Part shown: positions 45,700-57,279 of the stretch, one piece after another
How the letters are laid out: each line of letters opens with the position of its first letter
Numbering within the stretch: the first letter of the stretch is position 1
Source of the DNA: Molossus alvarezi
Lineage: Eukaryota; Chordata; Mammalia; Chiroptera; Molossidae
DNA: 64,000 nucleotides
Direction: 5' to 3'
Assembly (NCBI GenBank): GCA_037176705.1
Contig: CM073887.1
Location: 45,074,001 to 45,138,000, forward strand
The notes under the pieces: model-generated
What the model saw: the letters and a program-made list of their open reading frames with translations, nothing else
Database searches by the model: none
What the model was told of the DNA's origin: nothing
Made by a program: the position numbers and the translations under genes

Positions 45700-45918
45700 T
45701 ATTTATTTTGTTTTTGTTAAATAAATTTTTATTGATTTCAGAGAGAGGGAAAGAGAGATAGAAACATCAGTGAGAGAGAAATATTGATCAGCTGCCTCCT
45801 GCATGCCCCTCGCTGGGGATTGAGCGCACAACCTGGGCATGTGTCCTGACTGGGAATGAACCTGCAACCTCCTGGTGCATGGGATGACACTCAGCCAATG
45901 GAGCCACACTAGCAGGGC
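45700..45918 (-). mobile_element. Ves-related SINE
   Basis: 'aaatttttattgatttcaga' through a head ending 'cactagcagggc'. TSD not obvious. Confidence 0.88.
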
Positions 45919-46521
45919 CAAGACACTGTATTTTTATTGATTCCCTCATATGTCTATAAGCACTTTCTTTGAAGCACATGCTGCCTATTCTTCCTGTATT
46001 ATTATTACTGTAAGTATTTACCAAGGTCTTGGTCTTGGTCTGTTCTTTTTTTATTATGACCTAAGGGATTCTATCTCACAATTTTAATTACCAACTCCTT
46101 ATACTAATGACCATAAATTTCCTTATCTAAACTCCAGTTCCACTCAGATTACAGAGGCTGAAATTTCCTATATTTAATTACCTTTGGAAATTCTCTACTT
46201 AGTATGAACTTACCTTTTGTTACCATTCATTCACCCTATTTATCTGTTCTAAGATATTTTCACAGGCTAATCTGATCTTTTCCTTTTCTAAAGTTCCATC
46301 AATCATCTCTAACACTCACTGTTTTCATTATATGCTGGCTTGCACTATTACTTAATTGGTTCTATTATTTAATTTAATATGTATATGTCTTATCTTCTCC
46401 ATAAGGTTATATGCTAATAGAATGCAAAAATTACACTTTAACTTTCTTCTATATATCTCTTTATAGGCATTGTACTATAAATAATTGTTCAGCTTTATTG
46501 AAAAGGATGAGGCCAGAATAT

Positions 46522-46804
46522 AAAACTTTATTTTTTAAATTAATTAATTAGTTAATTAATTAATTTATGTTTATCATCACCTGAGGACATTTCTGCATTT
46601 ATCTTCAGATTGAGCAGGAGGGAGAGAGGGAGGAAGACAGAGAGAGAAACATTGATGTGAGAGAGACACATCGAGTGGTTGCCATCCACACAACCCCAGC
46701 CTAGGCCAGGGACAAATTGCAACCGAGGCCCTTAGCAGGAACTGAACCCGGGACTCTTCGGTCCATGGGCCGATGCTCTAACCACTGAGCCAAACTGGCC
46801 AGGG
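46522..46804 (-). mobile_element. Ves SINE with (TTAA)n tail
   Basis: TSD 'ccagaatat' at 46513-46521 and about 46805-46813. The tail has evolved into a TTAA microsatellite (46537-46566). Confidence 0.9.
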
Positions 46805-46859
46805 CCAGAATATCAATCTTTAAATAATGCTGATCATTATTTCATGGAAGATGGTATTG

Positions 46860-47360
46860 ACAGAATATAGTCTAAAAGACTCTCCAATTCCCTCCCTCCT
46901 TCTGAGTGTCTTATGATAGGACCCCTAAATTACTGTAGATACTTCCCAACTGGGCTTACTTAAATCTCCTCCTCTCCTATCCTGTTGCCAAAGTGTTCGT
47001 TCTTAAATACAAACCTGATTTTATCAATGCAAATGCCCAAATGTACATATTACACAGTAGCCATACTCCTAACTGCCTTCCGTCCTCCTTGCCTCTACAT
47101 ATGCTGTTTCTCTGTCTTTAATTTCCAACAGCCTCCTCTGAATCCTATTCAAAGCAGCAGTGCAATGTTGTTTGTGAAATTTCCTCTGACATTCCATATG
47201 AGTTAGATGGTTTTCTTCTCCATGATCCTAAAGCATCTTGTATATAACTTTATTATACACATTAAAGTGTATAATAACTGATTGTTTACTCTTCTGTCTT
47301 CCATCTCTGGGTCCCTAGCAATTAGGAGAATGTTTCTTCTATAGGAGTGCTGAATGGAAG
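46860..47360 (+). mobile_element. LINE-2 3' region
   Basis: L2-like order: 'gcccaaatgtacatattaca', 'tgaaatttcctctgacattcc', then 'gatcctaaagcatcttgtat', 'ctgggtccctagcaattagg' and 'aggagtgctgaatgga'. Confidence 0.6.
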
Positions 47361-47844
47361 GAAAAAGACAAGAAAGAGAAAAGATCTTTGAATGTGGTTA
47401 AAAAATATCGTACAGTTTAGGTGGGTGAGAAGGAGTAAATAGATACATAAGAAATAAAGAATGGAATGAGTAGAAAGGAAATATTGAAAATTTCATTTCA
47501 AATTCTGGCAAGGAAAAAATGAATAAAAGATAGAAAATATATCACAGTAAAAAAAAAGACTGCTGCTTTTTAAAACACCGAGTAACTGACACAGTTAGAA
47601 GGCAAAAGATCTTCTGAGAAAATCTAAAAAGAGAGTAAGTATAGGAATTATACCCTACACTAGGACAGAGAAAACTAAGAAAGGCTGGAATGAAACTGAA
47701 AGATCCCAGAGAATTGCAGAAACAGGTGTTTTAAAGTTAACATAGAATGCTTTCCATTTTAGGCATAAGACTTTTCATTCTTTCAGTTTCCCAAACTAGA
47801 AATCGTAAAAAAATAAAACCAAAAAACTTTGATACAGTCCTCTC

Positions 47845-48060
47845 TAGTTGCTATTAATCCATCACCAATTCCTATCTTTTTATTTCTTCCTTCTAAATAT
47901 TTATCAGATCAGTTCCTCCTCTCTTCCCACTGCCAATACCTTCCTATTAACCTTCATCATCTCCCAACTGAATTATTGCAAAGCTCCTAAAGAAGTTTCT
48001 AATCTAGTGTTTCCATTGTTAAATTTAACAAGAAAACACATCCCTTCTCTTGTTTTCTCT
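47845..48060 (+). mobile_element. LINE-2 fragment
   Basis: 'ccttcatcatctcccaactgaattattgcaaag' region matches the L2 block encoding the same pyrimidine-rich stretch. Continues only to about 48060. Confidence 0.5.
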
Positions 48061-48275
48061 GTGAAGGTTTCTCTTACCCTGCACCCTTACTATTTTTATA
48101 AGTAAAATTTCACTGAAACATAAACATTCCCATTTTGACTACATATTGTCTATGGCTGCTTTCATGCTATAACAGCACAAATGAATAGCTGCAATAGAGA
48201 CAATATAACCCACAAAACCTAAAATGTTTACTATGTGGCTCTTTAAAGAAAATGTTTACCAACCTCTGGACTGTA

Positions 48276-48665
48276 CAGTCTTCCCTTGGTGTCCACCAGG
48301 GATTAATTCTGACCCTCACAGATACTAAAATCCATGGATGTTCAAATCCTTTATATAAAATGGTGTATTTGTATATAGCCTACATATACCCTCCTATAGA
48401 CTTTAAATCATCTCTAGATTACTTATAAGATCTAATACAATGTAAATGCTATGTAAATAGTTGTTATACTGTAATGTTTAGGGAATAATGAGAAGAAAAA
48501 GAGAAAAAGTCTGTACAGCTTCAGGACAGACACAACCACAGTAGGCCAAACTACATAGTACAAGTCAGCAACAAAGTAACACTTTCCCCGCTAATGTTTT
48601 CAATCCCCATTTGGTTGAATCCCCCCCCCCCCAATGCAAAACCCATGGATACAGAGGGCTGACTG
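48276..48665 (+). mobile_element. complete MER2-type Tigger MITE
   Basis: The termini 'cagtcttcccttggtgtcc' and 'acagagggctgactg' are inverted repeats, each bordered by TA (48274-48275 and 48666-48667), the Tc1/mariner target duplication. The interior reads 'gattacttataagatctaat', 'aatgctatgtaaatagttg' and 'gtctgtacagcttcaggaca', as in MER2. Confidence 0.88.
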
Positions 48666-48699
48666 TACTATCATATTTATATTTTACTTTAACTGTTCA

Positions 48700-48860
48700 C
48701 TCACAATAATAACAGAAGTTCATAGGCACTTACTGAGACAGGCACTGTTCTAAGCAATTAGAAATGCTATCTCATTTATTTTTCACAACATTCCCAAAGG
48801 AGCAGATATTACTATTTCCATTTTACAGATGAAGAAATTGAAGCTTATCGTTCCAGATCC
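48700..48860 (-). repeat. MIR
   Basis: 'cactgttctaagcaattag', 'atctcatttatttttcacaac', 'ccattttacagatgaagaaattg'. Confidence 0.85.
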
Positions 48861-49028
48861 CTCTGGACCTGGCTTTAAATTGGACTATAATCTGGGACAA
48901 ATGTTTCTAGCAAAGTTTTTAAAAAAATTAGTAATATTCCATTTCTATTTCAGAATTAGTTAGTCTTCCTTAACCTGTATAACTCTAATTCAGCATATTA
49001 AATGAAGTAAGCTACCAATAAAACTCAC

Positions 49029-49262
49029 CTGCCATCACGGGATCTGTGGAGGCTGCCGTGGTAGCTGCTCACTTTGCTGTGGACACTCCCTGCTTTGCTT
49101 CTCTGATCATCCACCATAGCCAGCTGAGTTGAAGAAGCATGGGTGGATGTTCCTTGAGTGGAAGTTCCTCTTGATTTTCTTATAATAGGAGTATTTGGAT
49201 CCCTCAGGAGGGACTGAGCAAAATCAGGTTCTTGGAGTACCTGTCGGCTCTCATTCACTATC
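49029..49262 (-). CDS. FZD3: Frizzled-3, penultimate coding exon (cytoplasmic tail)
   Basis: 234 nt, phase 2 at both ends: IVNESRQVLQEPDFAQSLLR through TPIIRKSRGTSTQG to SSYHGSLHRSRDG, with the split AGG codon joining the last exon. Acceptor 'ttttgttgtctag' and donor 'GGCAG|gtgagt' are strong. The section follows the KTxxxW-bearing exon and forms the first half of the intracellular tail, rich in Ser/Thr. Sequence and exon order agree with mammalian FZD3. Confidence 0.96.
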
Positions 49263-49413
49263 CTAGACAACAAAATACCAAATTTAAGAAACAGATTAAC
49301 ATTCCTATAGACTAGCAAACAACACACACTGATATTATTCTTGAAATTAATTGTTCTCCACATAATGTCTTTAGGACAAATATAAAATAACATTGTTGAA
49401 AGAGGAAAGAATG

Positions 49414-49672
49414 AGCAAATGAACCGTTTGCTCAGGGGTTAGAGCGTCGGCCTGCGGTCCAGAGAGAGCCGGGTTCGGTTCCCACTAAGGGCGCGTACCT
49501 TGGTTGTAGTTTGTCCCTGGTCCTGGTTGGTCGTGCAGGTGGCAGCCACTCGATGTGTCCCTTTCACATCGATGTTTCTCTCTCTCTCTTTCTCTGTCTT
49601 CCTCTCTCCCCCTCCTACTCTACCTGAACAAAAAATGGAAAAATGTCCTTGGGTGAGGATAAAAAAAAAAAA
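49414..49672 (+). mobile_element. Ves SINE with altered 5' end and TSD
   Basis: 'aggaaagaatg' at 49403-49413 and 49673-49683. The first 20 bases ('agcaaatgaaccgtttgctc') differ from the normal head start, then the copy is typical. Confidence 0.9.
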
Positions 49673-49769
49673 AGGAAAGAATGTAACAAAAATTTGTGTC
49701 AATCTGTCCTTTAAGGTGATGGATGGAAAGAGGACTGTGATAGAGTAAAAAAATAAAAATTTTAGTTCT

Positions 49770-49865
49770 ATCAATAAATATGTGATCTTAGGCAAGTCAT
49801 GCCTCCTTTCCTTCATTTTCCTAATCTATAAAATGAAGTTATTCAATTTTACCATTTATAAAATG
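49770..49865 (+). repeat. MIR fragment
   Basis: 'gtgatcttaggcaagtcatg', 'tcattttcctaatctataaaatg'-like core. Confidence 0.75.
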
Positions 49866-50202
49866 TACCTTTCAGCTAAATAATTTTATTATTTGCAAGG
49901 GCACTAAAATATTACAAAGATATTACTATAAAGTATAGGCATTGTTTTATTGCTTGGTTTATGGAAGCAGTGGAGGCCTTGTCGTTGCAGATACATTTTT
50001 TAACTTGTAATAGCAGTTGTTTTAAGGCTACAACTTGATTTTATGGCAGAAGCAGTTCTCTACTGCTGAAATAAACAAGAGTGGTCATAATTAGAATAAA
50101 ACATACACAAAATTAATTTAAGCAAACATATAATTAAGTCTCAGACATACAAAGCCTTAAGAAAAAAAATTTAAGGAGATAAATTACTGTCAAGAGCAAA
50201 AG

Positions 50203-50451
50203 TTTGTTTTGTTTTTTTATTCCTTACCTGAGGATAATTTTCTATTTGTCATCAGATAGAGTGGGAGGGAAGGAGAGAGAGACAGAGAGAAATATAGATG
50301 TGATAGAGCCACATTGACTGGTTGCCTCATGCATGACCCAATGAGAGCCAGGGACGAACTGCAACTGAGATATGTGCCCCAACTGGAATCAAACTCAAGA
50401 ATCATTGGTCTGCAGGCCAAGGCTCTAACCACTGAGCAAAACCGGCCAGGG
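50203..50451 (-). mobile_element. Ves SINE with TSD
   Basis: 'caagagcaaaa' at 50191-50201 and again from about 50452. Many substitutions in the head suggest an older copy. Confidence 0.9.
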
Positions 50452-50644
50452 CAAGAGCAAAAATTTTTAACTGCTATGAGTGTTAAAAGCAGATAGATGT
50501 TTATAACAATGAACAAGGCAGTAATTAAATAAAAGAGCCAATTAAATAATTGCAAAGATCAGTCTCAGTTTATGTAAATAAGCACTATAAGAATCAGAGT
50601 TAAGTAAAAACTAGATAAACAATTTCATTTAAAACACTACTCCA

Positions 50645-50857
50645 GCCTGGCCAGTGTGGTTCAGTGGTTGAGCACTGACCCATGTGTACCAAGAGGTTAT
50701 CGATTTAATTCTGAGTCGGGGCACATGCCCAATCCCCAGTGTGGGGCATGCAGGGGGCAGCCAATAGAAGTTCTCTCTCATCGATGTTTCTATCTCTCTC
50801 TCCCTCTCCCTTCCTCTGTCTCTAAAATCAATAAAGAACAAAATATTTTTAAAAACC
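50645..50857 (+). mobile_element. Ves-related SINE
   Basis: Head 'gcctggccagtgtggttcag', tail 'aaaatcaataaagaac'. The pseudo-TSD 'aacactactcca' / 'aacaactcca' is imperfect. Confidence 0.88.
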
Positions 50858-50999
50858 CAAACAACTCCAATAATGTAAAAATTGGATCACACAGTGAGAA
50901 AGTACATACATTCTGTTTTCAAATTATAAAAGCATTGTCTGTTGTTGTTTTTAGTGCTGGGGTAAAAAGGCTGAAAGAAGGCTAATATTTGTGGAGTAC

Positions 51000-51490
51000 C
51001 TGCATTATGTCAGGAATTTTAAATACATTCTCCTCTGATCCTTAATAATGTTTTTATTATGGAGACTAATGTTCTGAGAGAATATTTCTAAGAGGATATT
51101 AGGTATCTATTTAAGAATAAATACTGTGATTCTCATTTTTTTTTAAATCCTCATTCGAGGACATTTTTTCCCATTTTTTGTTCAGATAGAGTGGGAGGGA
51201 CAGAGAGGAAGAGAGAGGAAAGAGAGAAACATTTGAGTGGCTGCCACCCGCATGACCAACCAGAGCCAGGGACAAACTGCAACCGAGGTACGCGCCCTTA
51301 GCGGGAACCGAACCCGGGTCTCTCTGGATCGCAGGTCGATACTCTAACCGCTGAGCCAAACCAGCCAGGGCTGTGATTCTCATTTTATAGATAAAGAAAC
51401 TGAGGTTCTAAGAGATTAACAAACTTTCCAAAAGACACACAACAAAACCAGTGGTCAGGGATCAAACTTAAATTTAAGTGACTTAGAAGC
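51000..51490 (-). repeat. MIR split by a Ves insertion
   Basis: 'gtacctgcattatgtcagga ... cattctcctctgatccttaa' to the left and 'tagataaagaaactgaggttc ... cagggatcaaactt' to the right. Confidence 0.8.
51140..51371 (-). mobile_element. Ves SINE with perfect 15-bp TSD
   Basis: 'tgtgattctcatttt' at 51125-51139 and 51372-51386, inside the MIR. The GA-rich body lacks the 'catcgatgtgaaagggac' block. Confidence 0.95.
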
Positions 51491-51583
51491 CAATTATAAA
51501 GTAATGATAAAACAATGTTTACGTATATCCTGAAAACAATGTAAAAACTAGACAGAAGAAAGATCAAGACAAAAATAGTTTTT

Positions 51584-51825
51584 TGTTTTTTGTTTTTTAT
51601 CCTCACCCGAGGACATTTTTCCATTTTTTACTCAGAGCGGGAAGGAGAGAGAGGAAGAGAGAAACATCGACGTGAAAGGGACACATCGAGTGGCCGCCAC
51701 CCACACGACCCAACCAGGGCCGGGGACAAACTGCAGCCAAGGTACATGCCCTTAGCGGGAACCGAACCCGGGTCTCTGTGGACGCAGGCTGATGTTCTAA
51801 CCACTGAGCAAAACCGGCCAGGGCT
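51584..51825 (-). mobile_element. Ves SINE with 17-bp TSD
   Basis: 'agacaaaaatagttttt' before and at 51826-51842. Some bases are missing around 'ctcagagcggg'. Confidence 0.94.
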
Positions 51826-52014
51826 AGACAAAAATAGTTTTTAAGAAAATCCAATATTTGTTCCTCTGTCATCAATGGTCCTATAACATATATATGTACA
51901 TTCCGAGTACGTCTTGATTGCTGACTTTATTTTCTAAATTTCTTTTTTAAAACTTGGTTCAAACTGACTTCTGGTTGTTCCAAAACTTTAATGCACCTTC
52001 AAATGGTGAAGGTT

Positions 52015-52085
52015 TGTCCCCTCATTTTACAGATAAGAAAGCAAAGGTCCAGAGAAATTAAGTGATATGACCTAGATAATTCTAA
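52015..52085 (-). repeat. MIR fragment
   Basis: 'ctcattttacagataagaaagc ... agagaaattaagtgatatgac'. Confidence 0.7.
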
Positions 52086-52194
52086 AGCAAAATTTCTAAA
52101 AATATTTCGGTGTCAGAATTATTAGCATAAGCAGTCTTAAATGTGGCTTTGCTTAGAGAACACTAATTTGATTAGCACAGTTTTAGAAGTCAAT

Positions 52195-52450
52195 CTCTAT
52201 AGCACAGTATAACAGAGGGGTTAGGAGCAAAGACTAAAGCCTACAGTCAGACTGCTTGGGTTTGAATTTCAATTCTACCATTCACTAGCTGTGAAACCTT
52301 GGTCCCATGCCTATTTCATTATCTGTAAAATGATGATATCCCTTATAAGACTGTTTAGAGGATTAAATGATTTAACAATGTATAAAATGCTTAGAACAGT
52401 GCATGGAATATTAAATGTGCTCAGTTAACTGGTAACCATTATTATGATTA
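52195..52450 (+). repeat. near-full-length MIR
   Basis: 'aggagcaaagactaaagcc', 'actgcttgggtttgaatttc', 'tcactagctgtgaaacctt', 'ggattaaatgatttaacaatg', 'cttagaacagtgcatgg' in MIR order. Confidence 0.9.
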
Positions 52451-53013
52451 CTTGATAGTCATTTCTCAAAGGCTAAACCAGACAAACACTAGAAATAGCT
52501 ATAGGATGCTCATGTTCTTGAACTCCAAAATACTGAACTGCTCCTCTAGCCTAGAGCATAGTCCTGGCTTAGAGGATCACAATGACTTTGTTGGGTAGGG
52601 AGCCACGGTTGCAGAAAACCAAATAAAAGGATCTTGAGGAACTCTAATCAGTGTGAAAACGATTCTAGCCCAACCATGATCCCCCAATAACTAGGATGAT
52701 TCCCCATAAAGGTAGGTTGGGTTTAGTTCTATCTGGAATTTCCAGTACAACCCCATTCAGAATGTTTATGTGTGGTTCAGAGGTGACAAGGAATGTTTAA
52801 TTCAAGCCCTTTCCTCAGCATTATGTTTTACTGTGATTAAAAGACATATAAAAATTTCAACAAATATACAGCTAAATCACAGTAAATTCTACAAGGAGGA
52901 AAACATAAAAGCAGGGACTTGGCCTGTTTTGTTTGCCATTGAATTCCTGGCATCCCAAAATAGTTCATGGCATATAGTAAACATTCAATAAAGACTTCTT
53001 AAAGGATGAATTA

Positions 53014-53104
53014 GCCCTGGCTGGTTTGGCTCAGCGGTTGAAGCATTGGCCTGTGGACCAGAGAGTCCCGGGTTCGGTTCCCACTAGGGGCACATACCAA
53101 AAAA
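53014..53104 (+). mobile_element. tRNA-only mini-Ves SINE with perfect 13-bp TSD
   Basis: Head ends 'cactaggggcacatacc' then A-run. 'aaaggatgaatta' at 53001-53013 and 53105-53117. Carries 'ggttgaagc' like its two relatives. Confidence 0.9.
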
Positions 53105-53261
53105 AAAGGATGAATTAATGCCAGAAAACACATTTTTGTAATTACTGAATGAAATCTTTCCCTTTCTTTCCCTCTCTGTCCTATGACACTGTATTTAAAG
53201 GAGAAATACATTATCTGCCATCACTATTAGCAGTCTCAGATATGGTAAGAAATAACGTTTT

Positions 53262-53504
53262 GTTTTTTTTAAATCTTCACCTGAGGATATTTTTCCATTA
53301 ATCTTCAGACAGAGTGGGAAGGAGAGAGAGAGCGAGAGAAACATCGAAGTAAGAGAGACACACTGATTGGTTGCCTCCAGGATGACCCCGACCAAGGCCA
53401 GGGACCAAACTGCAACCAAGGTATGTGCCCTTGACCAGAACCAAACCCACGACTCTTTGGTCCATGGGCCAATGCTCTAACTGTTGAGACAAACCAGCCA
53501 TGGC
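53262..53504 (-). mobile_element. Ves SINE
   Basis: Ends 'aaccagccatggc'. Flanks 'agaaataacg' and 'agaaatatgt' may be a decayed TSD. Confidence 0.9.
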
Positions 53505-53664
53505 AGAAATATGTATTTTTAAAATGTGATTATTTTACTTTAAATTAAACTGTTTAATAGAAACTGCTAATTACTAATATTTTTAAAAATATAGATTTTT
53601 GATATTGAGGCATTTTAAGTTGTATAATAAAGGTACATTATCCCATACAAGGCACAATATTTTA

Positions 53665-53937
53665 TTATATTTACTTATTTATATATTTTTTAAAGCTCAC
53701 CCGAGGATAATTTTCCATTTATCTTCAGATAGAGTTAGGAGGGAGGGTGGAAGGAAGAGAGAGAGAGAGAAAAACATTGATGTGAGAGAGACACATTGCT
53801 TGGTTGCCTCCTGCAAGACCCTGACTAGGGTCAGGGATTGAACCACAACTGAGGTATATGCCCTTGACCAAAATCGAACCTGTGACTCTTTGGTCCACAG
53901 ACTGACACTCTAACCATTGAGCTAAACTGGCCAGGGC
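53665..53937 (-). mobile_element. Ves SINE with 16-bp TSD
   Basis: 'aaggcacaatatttta' (53649-53664) and 'aaggcacagcatttta' (53938-53953). Confidence 0.92.
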
Positions 53938-54369
53938 AAGGCACAGCATTTTAAATACAGTCTTAAGAGTTTTACAGGTTATCCCCAACAAACCCCATTT
54001 TCCTTTGACCCTACATGATTCCACTAACTTAGAAATCAAATATAGTATTCATGTAAGATTTATACTGAGTAAAAAGTTTGAAATAATTTGTTGCTTCGTG
54101 AATATTGAAGAGTCTTATTTTATTTTCTGAATTAGATTCAAAAAAATTAAAAATTCTTTAAATATGCCCTCAAAAGACTGCTTTGGCAAGTCTTATAGTT
54201 ACCATGATACTCTAATATGCAGTATGGACAACTATAAATCAATACTTTCTTAAACATATTTCATGTTATCTAATGGTATCACTTTTTTCTATTTTGGCTT
54301 TAATGTGTACTACATCAGAATGAAATAACATGCTATTTCTTTAAATTATTTATGGTATACTTGAAAGAA

Positions 54370-54491
54370 CAATAAATAGTTGGAAATGGAAGCCTAATCT
54401 AATACCTGTACGACTTTGGCCAAGGCACTTAACTTTTCTGTTTTCTCATCTATAACACAGAGATACCAACCTTTACAGGAATATCAAGAGG

Positions 54492-54495
<4 letters not shown>
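54370..54495 (+). repeat. MIR fragment ending in a microsatellite
   Basis: 'ctgtacgactttggccaagg', 'ttctcatctataacacagag', 'atcaagaggataaata' then the TA run. Confidence 0.75.
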
Positions 54496-54532
<37 letters not shown>

Positions 54533-54541
54533 ATATATATA
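54496..54541. repeat. (TA)n microsatellite
   Basis: About 17 TA repeats, a short T-run, then more TA, arising in the MIR 3' end. Confidence 0.95.
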
Positions 54542-54550
54542 AAAGCATGA

Positions 54551-54807
54551 ATTTGTTTGTTTGTTTGTTTTGTTAATCTTCACCCAAGGATATTTTTCCA
54601 TTGATTTTCACATAGAGTGGAAGAAAGGGAGAGGGAGAGACAGAGAAACATTAATGTGAGAAACATCCATTGGTTGCCTCCTGCACGACCCCAACTGGGG
54701 CCGGGGATTGAACCTGCAACCGAGGTATGTGCCCTTGACCAGGAATCGAACCCATGACCCTTGGGTCCATGGGCCGATGCTCTAACTGCTGAGCCAAATC
54801 AGCCAGG
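54551..54807 (-). mobile_element. Ves SINE with (TTTG)n tail
   Basis: Tail remnant 'ttgtttgtttgtttgttttg', box 'cttcacccaaggata', head ending 'aaatcagccaggt'. Confidence 0.88.
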
Positions 54808-54957
54808 TTTATTAATTTCTATTTAACTTTAAGAAAGATTATAATTTGGGTTTTTAAACCTAAAGATTGGCCTTCCTTCAAATATTCTAATTAGTAAGGA
54901 AGAGATTTTAAGCTCAATTCTACTTGACTATCTTCTTAGAATAAGTTTTTAGTTTTG

Positions 54958-55167
54958 TTTTTTTTTAACTGATTTTTGAGTAAGAGGAAGGGGGGAGGAG
55001 GAGAGGGGGAGGGAGGGAGGAGAGAGAAAGAGAGAAACATCAATTTGTTGTTCCATTATTGATACATTCATTGGTTGCTTCTTGTATGTGCCCTGACCAG
55101 AGATCAAACCCGAAACCTTGGCATACTGGGACAATACTCTAAACAACTGATCCACCCAGCCAAGGCC
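54958..55167 (-). mobile_element. older tRNA-derived SINE with TSD
   Basis: Head, minus strand: 'gccttggctgggtggatcag'. 'aagtttttagttttg' before and 'aagtttttagctttt' after. Confidence 0.82.
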
Positions 55168-55342
55168 AAGTTTTTAGCTTTTAATTAAGACCTGCTACTG
55201 TGCCAGTCTTAAATGATGGCGGCTGAAGTTACAATCTTATTGGAATATTTCCTCAAAATTCAAATTATTTTAATGTAAGCAACACAAAAAATTTACATAA
55301 ATGTGAAGTTCGTGAACATTGTGATAATTTACTTCAACTTAC

Positions 55343-55491
55343 TCTTTTTTCCTACGACCATGAAAAAAACTGGCCCATTCAAAGCATGTCTTTTTGCTTC
55401 CAACCCAAAAAATAGAGGGAATACCAACTATCAGAGCCATCAGGTATTTCATCAGAAAGAGAATCAGGTCTGGACGACTCATTTGAGTGAC
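55343..55491 (-). CDS. FZD3: Frizzled-3 exon with transmembrane segment 7 and KTxxxW motif
   Basis: 149 nt starting in phase 0 ([12 protein letters not shown]) and running through a hydrophobic membrane segment ([20 protein letters not shown]). It ends [17 protein letters not shown] plus two bases of GAG, completed by the next exon (phase 2). KTCFEW is the Frizzled KTxxxW motif just after TM7, needed for Dishevelled recruitment. Acceptor 'tccttcttgtag' and donor 'AAAGA|gtaagt' are canonical. The extracellular cysteine-rich domain and TM1-6 lie in exons beyond the right edge. Confidence 0.96.
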
Positions 55492-55959
55492 CTACAAGAA
55501 GGAAAAAAAATCTTAAATATATAAAAAGAACTATCTATTAAAGGCCATTATAAAATCTTTTACATAAAATAAACAATAGTAAAATAATTCTACAAATTTG
55601 ATGTTCTCATTTATATAGCTCTATAGTTAATTTTCTGGTTATATGGAAAGATACACTCCTGAAAATTTGACAATTTATAATCTACAATTTGAGTCCTATA
55701 TTTTTCTTATTAGCTCAATTGACTATATTCTAAAGAGAAACATTATTAATGTGTAAATAAACCATGAATAGGAATAGAGGCTCAAGTAATACCTATAACG
55801 GCAAATTTTGCTAGTCCTATCATTGGCAATCACAATATTAAAACATTGTCATCTATAATATGTTCTTCCATCTACCTACTTCATCTTTACTCTGCTGGCT
55901 CTTTTTAAGCTTCCTCTTTAACCTACGAGTTATTTGTAAATGCATTATCTAGTTTCTAG

Positions 55960-56470
55960 TCAGATGAGTTTTTCAAAAAAGTATTTTTATTGCTGGTTTC
56001 AAGTTTAATTATTGTGGTAAAAGAATATAATCAATAGATTCTGGTTTCCTTAAATTTTGGAGACCTGTGAATTAGGACACAATTTTTCTATGTATTCCTT
56101 ACGTGTTCAAAATTAATGCACTTCTCTATTTGTTGGGTACAAAATTTGCTATATGTATTCTATCAACTTCACTATTTGTGTTGTTCAATTCTTCCCTATA
56201 TTCTTGACTTTCTGTTTGCCTATCCATTTTAATAGAGGTATGCTAAAATCTCTTACGTAACTGTGAACTCGTCAGTTTTCCTTCTAATCCTGTCAGTTTT
56301 TATTTTCAAGCCTTGTGAGATGTTATGTAAATTCAATAATGCTCTAGCTGTTCATTTTACTTTAGTAATACTTTTCATTTTAAATTGTATTTTATTTGAC
56401 ATTAATACTGTCACACCAGCTCTTCTTCCGTGTTCAAATAGCGCTAACTGTTCTGCCCATCTGTTCTAGT
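55960..56470 (-). mobile_element. LINE-1 ORF2 endonuclease-region fragment
   Basis: 'tgttgttcaattcttccctatattcttgac' region, 'gtgctaaaatctctta'-like and 'taatcctgtcagtttttatt' are reverse-strand L1 ORF2 5' text. Confidence 0.65.
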
Positions 56471-56772
56471 TCTGTCCTCTGGAGCTAAGAAGAATACAGC
56501 TACCATTTCAGGAGTCCTAGTTGATTCAATGAGATATCCTGCCAGAAGCAAAACTTAAAAACACAATGTAAGTACTGGGAACAAAGAGACAATAAGACTA
56601 TCCAGAAAATCTGAGAGAATCCACTGAAAAAGCAAATAGACACAACCAAAGTGTTCCGTAACTAAGTTGGACAAGATTAATATACAAAAATTGAACTTTT
56701 CTTATATATTATACCAATAACCAGATAAGAAAAATAATGAAAACCATTTAATTTATAATCTTTTTAAAAAAA

Positions 56773-56996
56773 TTCTCACCCAAGGATATTTCTCTGTTTA
56801 TCTTCTGACAGAGTGGGAGGGAGGGAGAGAAAGAGAAACATTGATGTGAGAGAGACACATCGACTGGCTGCCCCCCACACGACCCCAACCAGGGCTGGGG
56901 ACAAACCACAACCAACGTTTGTGCCCTTGACTGGAACTGAACCTGTGACTCATCAGTCTGCAAGTCAACTGCTCTAACCGCTGAACCAAACCGGAG
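56773..56996 (-). mobile_element. Ves SINE, head shortened, long TSD
   Basis: 'ttaatttataatcttttt' starts at 56748 and again at 56997. The head ends 'aaaccgga' instead of 'ggccagggc'. Confidence 0.92.
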
Positions 56997-57022
56997 TTAA
57001 TTTATAATCTTTTTAAAAAAAA

Positions 57023-57279
57023 TTTATTTATTATTATTATCTTCTTTATCCTCACCCAAGGACATTTTTCCATTTTTTGTTCAGATAGAGTGGAAGGGAG
57101 GGAGGGAGGCAGGGAGAAACATCGATGTGAAAGGGACACATCGAGTGGCTGCCACCCACACAACCCAACCAGGGCTGGGGACAAACTCAACCGAGGTATG
57201 TGCCCTTAGCGGGAACCGAACCCGGGTCTCTCTGGACCATAGGTTGACGCTCTAACCGCTGAGCCAAACCAGCCAGGGC
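57023..57279 (-). mobile_element. Ves SINE at the same target
   Basis: Lies between the second target copy (56997) and a third, slightly changed one ('ctaatttacaatctt' at about 57289). Near-consensus. Confidence 0.93.

Larger units (their letters stand above)
41801..49028 (-). other. FZD3: last FZD3 intron
   Basis: Bounded by GT at 49028 and AG at 41801 on the minus strand. It holds a candidate cassette exon (42515-42574), several SINEs, L2 pieces and a complete MER2. The stretch 43830-44960 and most of 45180-46500 show no feature I can name beyond AT-rich sequence. Confidence 0.85.
49263..55342 (-). other. FZD3: FZD3 intron
   Basis: GT at 55342 and AG at 49264 on the minus strand. It contains many MIR pieces and SINEs listed separately. 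The stretches 49880-50190, 52460-53000 and 53960-54360 hold nothing else I recognise. Confidence 0.85.
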
